Assembly: GCA_016764135.1 (NCBI GenBank)
Contig: JAESSL010000150.1
Coordinates: 1-7,013 of the forward strand
Direction: 5' to 3'
Source of the DNA: Alphaproteobacteria bacterium
Lineage (GTDB): Bacteria; Pseudomonadota; Alphaproteobacteria; UBA8366; GCA-2717185
Length of the DNA stretch: 7,013 nucleotides
Part shown: positions 5,603 through 7,013 of the stretch, piece after piece
Numbering within the stretch: the first letter of the stretch is position 1
How the letters are laid out: each line of letters begins with the position of its first letter
Notes under the pieces: model-generated
Databases searched by the model: none
What the model saw: the letters and a program-made list of their open reading frames with translations, nothing else
Told to the model about the DNA's origin: nothing
Position numbers and translations under genes: made by a program

Positions 5603-7013
5603 ATGACTTCGAGAAGCCGGAAAGAGCGTTTTAATAGGGACGGCGAAACCGATTTTGCGCTTTTGGCGGAACGGGCGACGTCGCGGCGTCGCTTCCTGGG
5701 GGCAACGGTCGCGTTTGGCGCTGCGGCGTTTTTGACAGGCGGGCGCAATGACCCTGCGATTGCTGCGGAGGTCGGGCGTTTCGCATTTACGCCGGTCGCT
5801 GCAAACGCGCGGGACACGATCACCTTGCCGCCTGGCTATCGCTGGCGGGTGCTGGCCCGCTGGGGCGACCCACTTTGGTCTCAAAATACTCCCTTCAATC
5901 CTGTGCATCGAGGTGATGGATTGAGTTCCGAACGCGCGTTTGGCGACAACAATGACGGGATGGAGCTGTTTACACATCAAGGCCGGACAATTTTGGCGGT
6001 GAACCATGAATATGTGAATCTGGACGTCGCCTTTGACAACCGGTGGTCGGGAAAGCCAGAAACCACCGACGATATTCGCAAATGTCAGGCTCTGCATGGG
6101 GTGAGCGTTTGTGAAATTGCGCAACGTGGTCAAAATTGGGAAATCGTTAAGGATTCACCTTACAACCGGCGCATTACGCCGAATACGCCGATGGCGATCA
6201 CCGGTCCTGCGCGCGGTCATCGCTGGATGAAAACGGCGGCGGATCCGCAAGGCGTCATGGCGCGGGGCACCTGGAGCAATTGCGGCGCCGGGCGGACGCC
6301 CTGGGGGACTTATCTGACCTGCGAGGAAAACTTCAATGGGTATTTTTCCAGCAGCGACGCCGGTTTTGATCGTGGCGATGACTTGAAACGCTATGGCGTC
6401 GGCAAAAAGGATCGCGGCTATGGCTGGGCCGGGGCGGACGACCGCTTCGACGTTTCCAAACATCCGCATGAGCCCAACCGGGCGGGGTATATCGTCGAAA
6501 TTGATCCTCTGGATCCGAATTCAACGCCCAAAAAGCGCACGGCGCTGGGCCGGTTGAAGCATGAAAACGCCGAGGTGGTTCTGGCGGCTGATGGGCATGT
6601 CATTGTCTATATGGGCGATGATGAGCGCGGCGAGTTTTTGTATAAATTCATCAGCGCGGGTCGATATGTAGAAGGCGGCGATAACGATGATTTACTCGCA
6701 TCCGGGCAACTTTTTGCCGCGAAATTTCAAGATAACGGAGGGGGCTCCTGGGTCGAGCTGACTCCTGAGTCGACCGGGATGCCATCGCAGGCGGAGATTT
6801 GCATTCACACCCGACAGGCGGCCTCCGCCGTGGGGGCGACGACGATGGACCGACCGGAATGGGTGGCGGCGCATCCGCATCGCGCGGAAGTTTACTGTTC
6901 GCTGACGCACAATAAAAACCGCGGCCGTAAACCGAACGCCGGCGGCGACGCGACGCCGGTTGGCGGGCCTAACCCGCGTGAAGCCAACAAGTATGGTCAG
7001 ATTGTGCGCTGGC
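5603..7013 (+). CDS. phoX: PhoX-family alkaline phosphatase (DUF839), Tat-exported, 3'-partial
   Basis: The frame is open for 470 codons to the window edge, so the C-terminus is missing. A twin-arginine signal is clear: SRRRFLG (27-33), then a hydrophobic stretch ATVAFGAAAFLTGG (34-47), so the enzyme should be exported folded to the periplasm or beyond. PhoX hydrolyses phosphomonoesters using calcium and iron and not zinc. Family blocks seen in order are NDGMELF (117-123), AVNHEYV (132-138), WSNCGAGRTPWGTYLTCEEN (224-243) with the conserved Cys240-Glu241-Glu242, GRLKHENAEV (316-325), YMGDDERGEFLYKF (336-349), and TRQAASAVGATTMDRPEW (403-420) leading to LTHNKNR (434-440). The cysteine matches the ligand I recall for the iron cluster. 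AGAGGAAGGA lies 11 bases upstream of the ATG, a slightly long spacing. Phosphate-starvation control is usual for the family, but no Pho box is evident. Confidence 0.93.
   Translation, partial: MTSRSRKERFNRDGETDFALLAERATSRRRFLGATVAFGAAAFLTGGRNDPAIAAEVGRFAFTPVAANARDTITLPPGYRWRVLARWGDPLWSQNTPFNPVHRGDGLSSERAFGDNNDGMELFTHQGRTILAVNHEYVNLDVAFDNRWSGKPETTDDIRKCQALHGVSVCEIAQRGQNWEIVKDSPYNRRITPNTPMAITGPARGHRWMKTAADPQGVMARGTWSNCGAGRTPWGTYLTCEENFNGYFSSSDAGFDRGDDLKRYGVGKKDRGYGWAGADDRFDVSKHPHEPNRAGYIVEIDPLDPNSTPKKRTALGRLKHENAEVVLAADGHVIVYMGDDERGEFLYKFISAGRYVEGGDNDDLLASGQLFAAKFQDNGGGSWVELTPESTGMPSQAEICIHTRQAASAVGATTMDRPEWVAAHPHRAEVYCSLTHNKNRGRKPNAGGDATPVGGPNPREANKYGQIVRW

Noticed and set aside
5552..6133. 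Minus-strand ORF of 193 codons opposite phoX
   Set aside because: It lies antisense to the Tat signal and N-terminal domain of phoX, is rich in Arg and Pro, and matches nothing I recognise. The plus strand is unmistakably PhoX.

Overview
The window looks like chromosomal DNA from a proteobacterium, most likely an alphaproteobacterium. That placement is an inference from codon style and from the mix of families (PhoX, TauD, a proteasome-like Anbu remnant, GST with MarR). No rRNA, tRNA, CRISPR array or insertion sequence is visible, so the taxon cannot be fixed from the sequence alone.

Layout from left to right. Positions 1-669 (+) hold the 3' part of a TIGR03084-type DinB/MDMPI-like metal-binding protein. 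Positions 845-1894 (+) encode a BNR/Asp-box beta-propeller with six clear Asp boxes and no signal peptide, behind a recognisable promoter. Positions 1919-2310 (-) hold a decayed C-terminal half of an Anbu-type (COG3484) bacterial proteasome homologue. It has two compensating frameshifts and lacks its catalytic N-terminus. Abutting it is a MarR-family regulator (2307-2741, -), divergent from a glutathione S-transferase gene (2831-3529, +). They share a short control region built from a 24-bp near-perfect inverted repeat with a third palindrome between its arms. A ten-helix EamA/DMT transporter (3492-4349, -) converges on the GST gene and overlaps its 3' end by 38 bp. Next come a TauD/TfdA-type Fe(II)/2-oxoglutarate dioxygenase (4592-5476, -) and, divergent from it, a Tat-exported PhoX alkaline phosphatase (5603 to the window end, +, 3'-truncated).

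How the genes may work together. MarR, GST and the transporter look like a small detoxification or export module. MarR probably represses itself and the GST gene from the shared operator, and a related TGCA-nn-TGCA motif lies just upstream of the transporter. Their arrival next to a broken anbu gene suggests a rearrangement at that locus. TauD and PhoX are typical of sulfur or carbon scavenging and of phosphate scavenging, respectively. Their pairing here is a shared divergent intergenic region and not evidence of one pathway.

The most notable observations are the Anbu remnant, the nested palindromic operator with a possibly leaderless marR, and a lysine in the dioxygenase at the position where TauD uses an arginine to hold 2-oxoglutarate. 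I did not find a clearly new multi-gene system.
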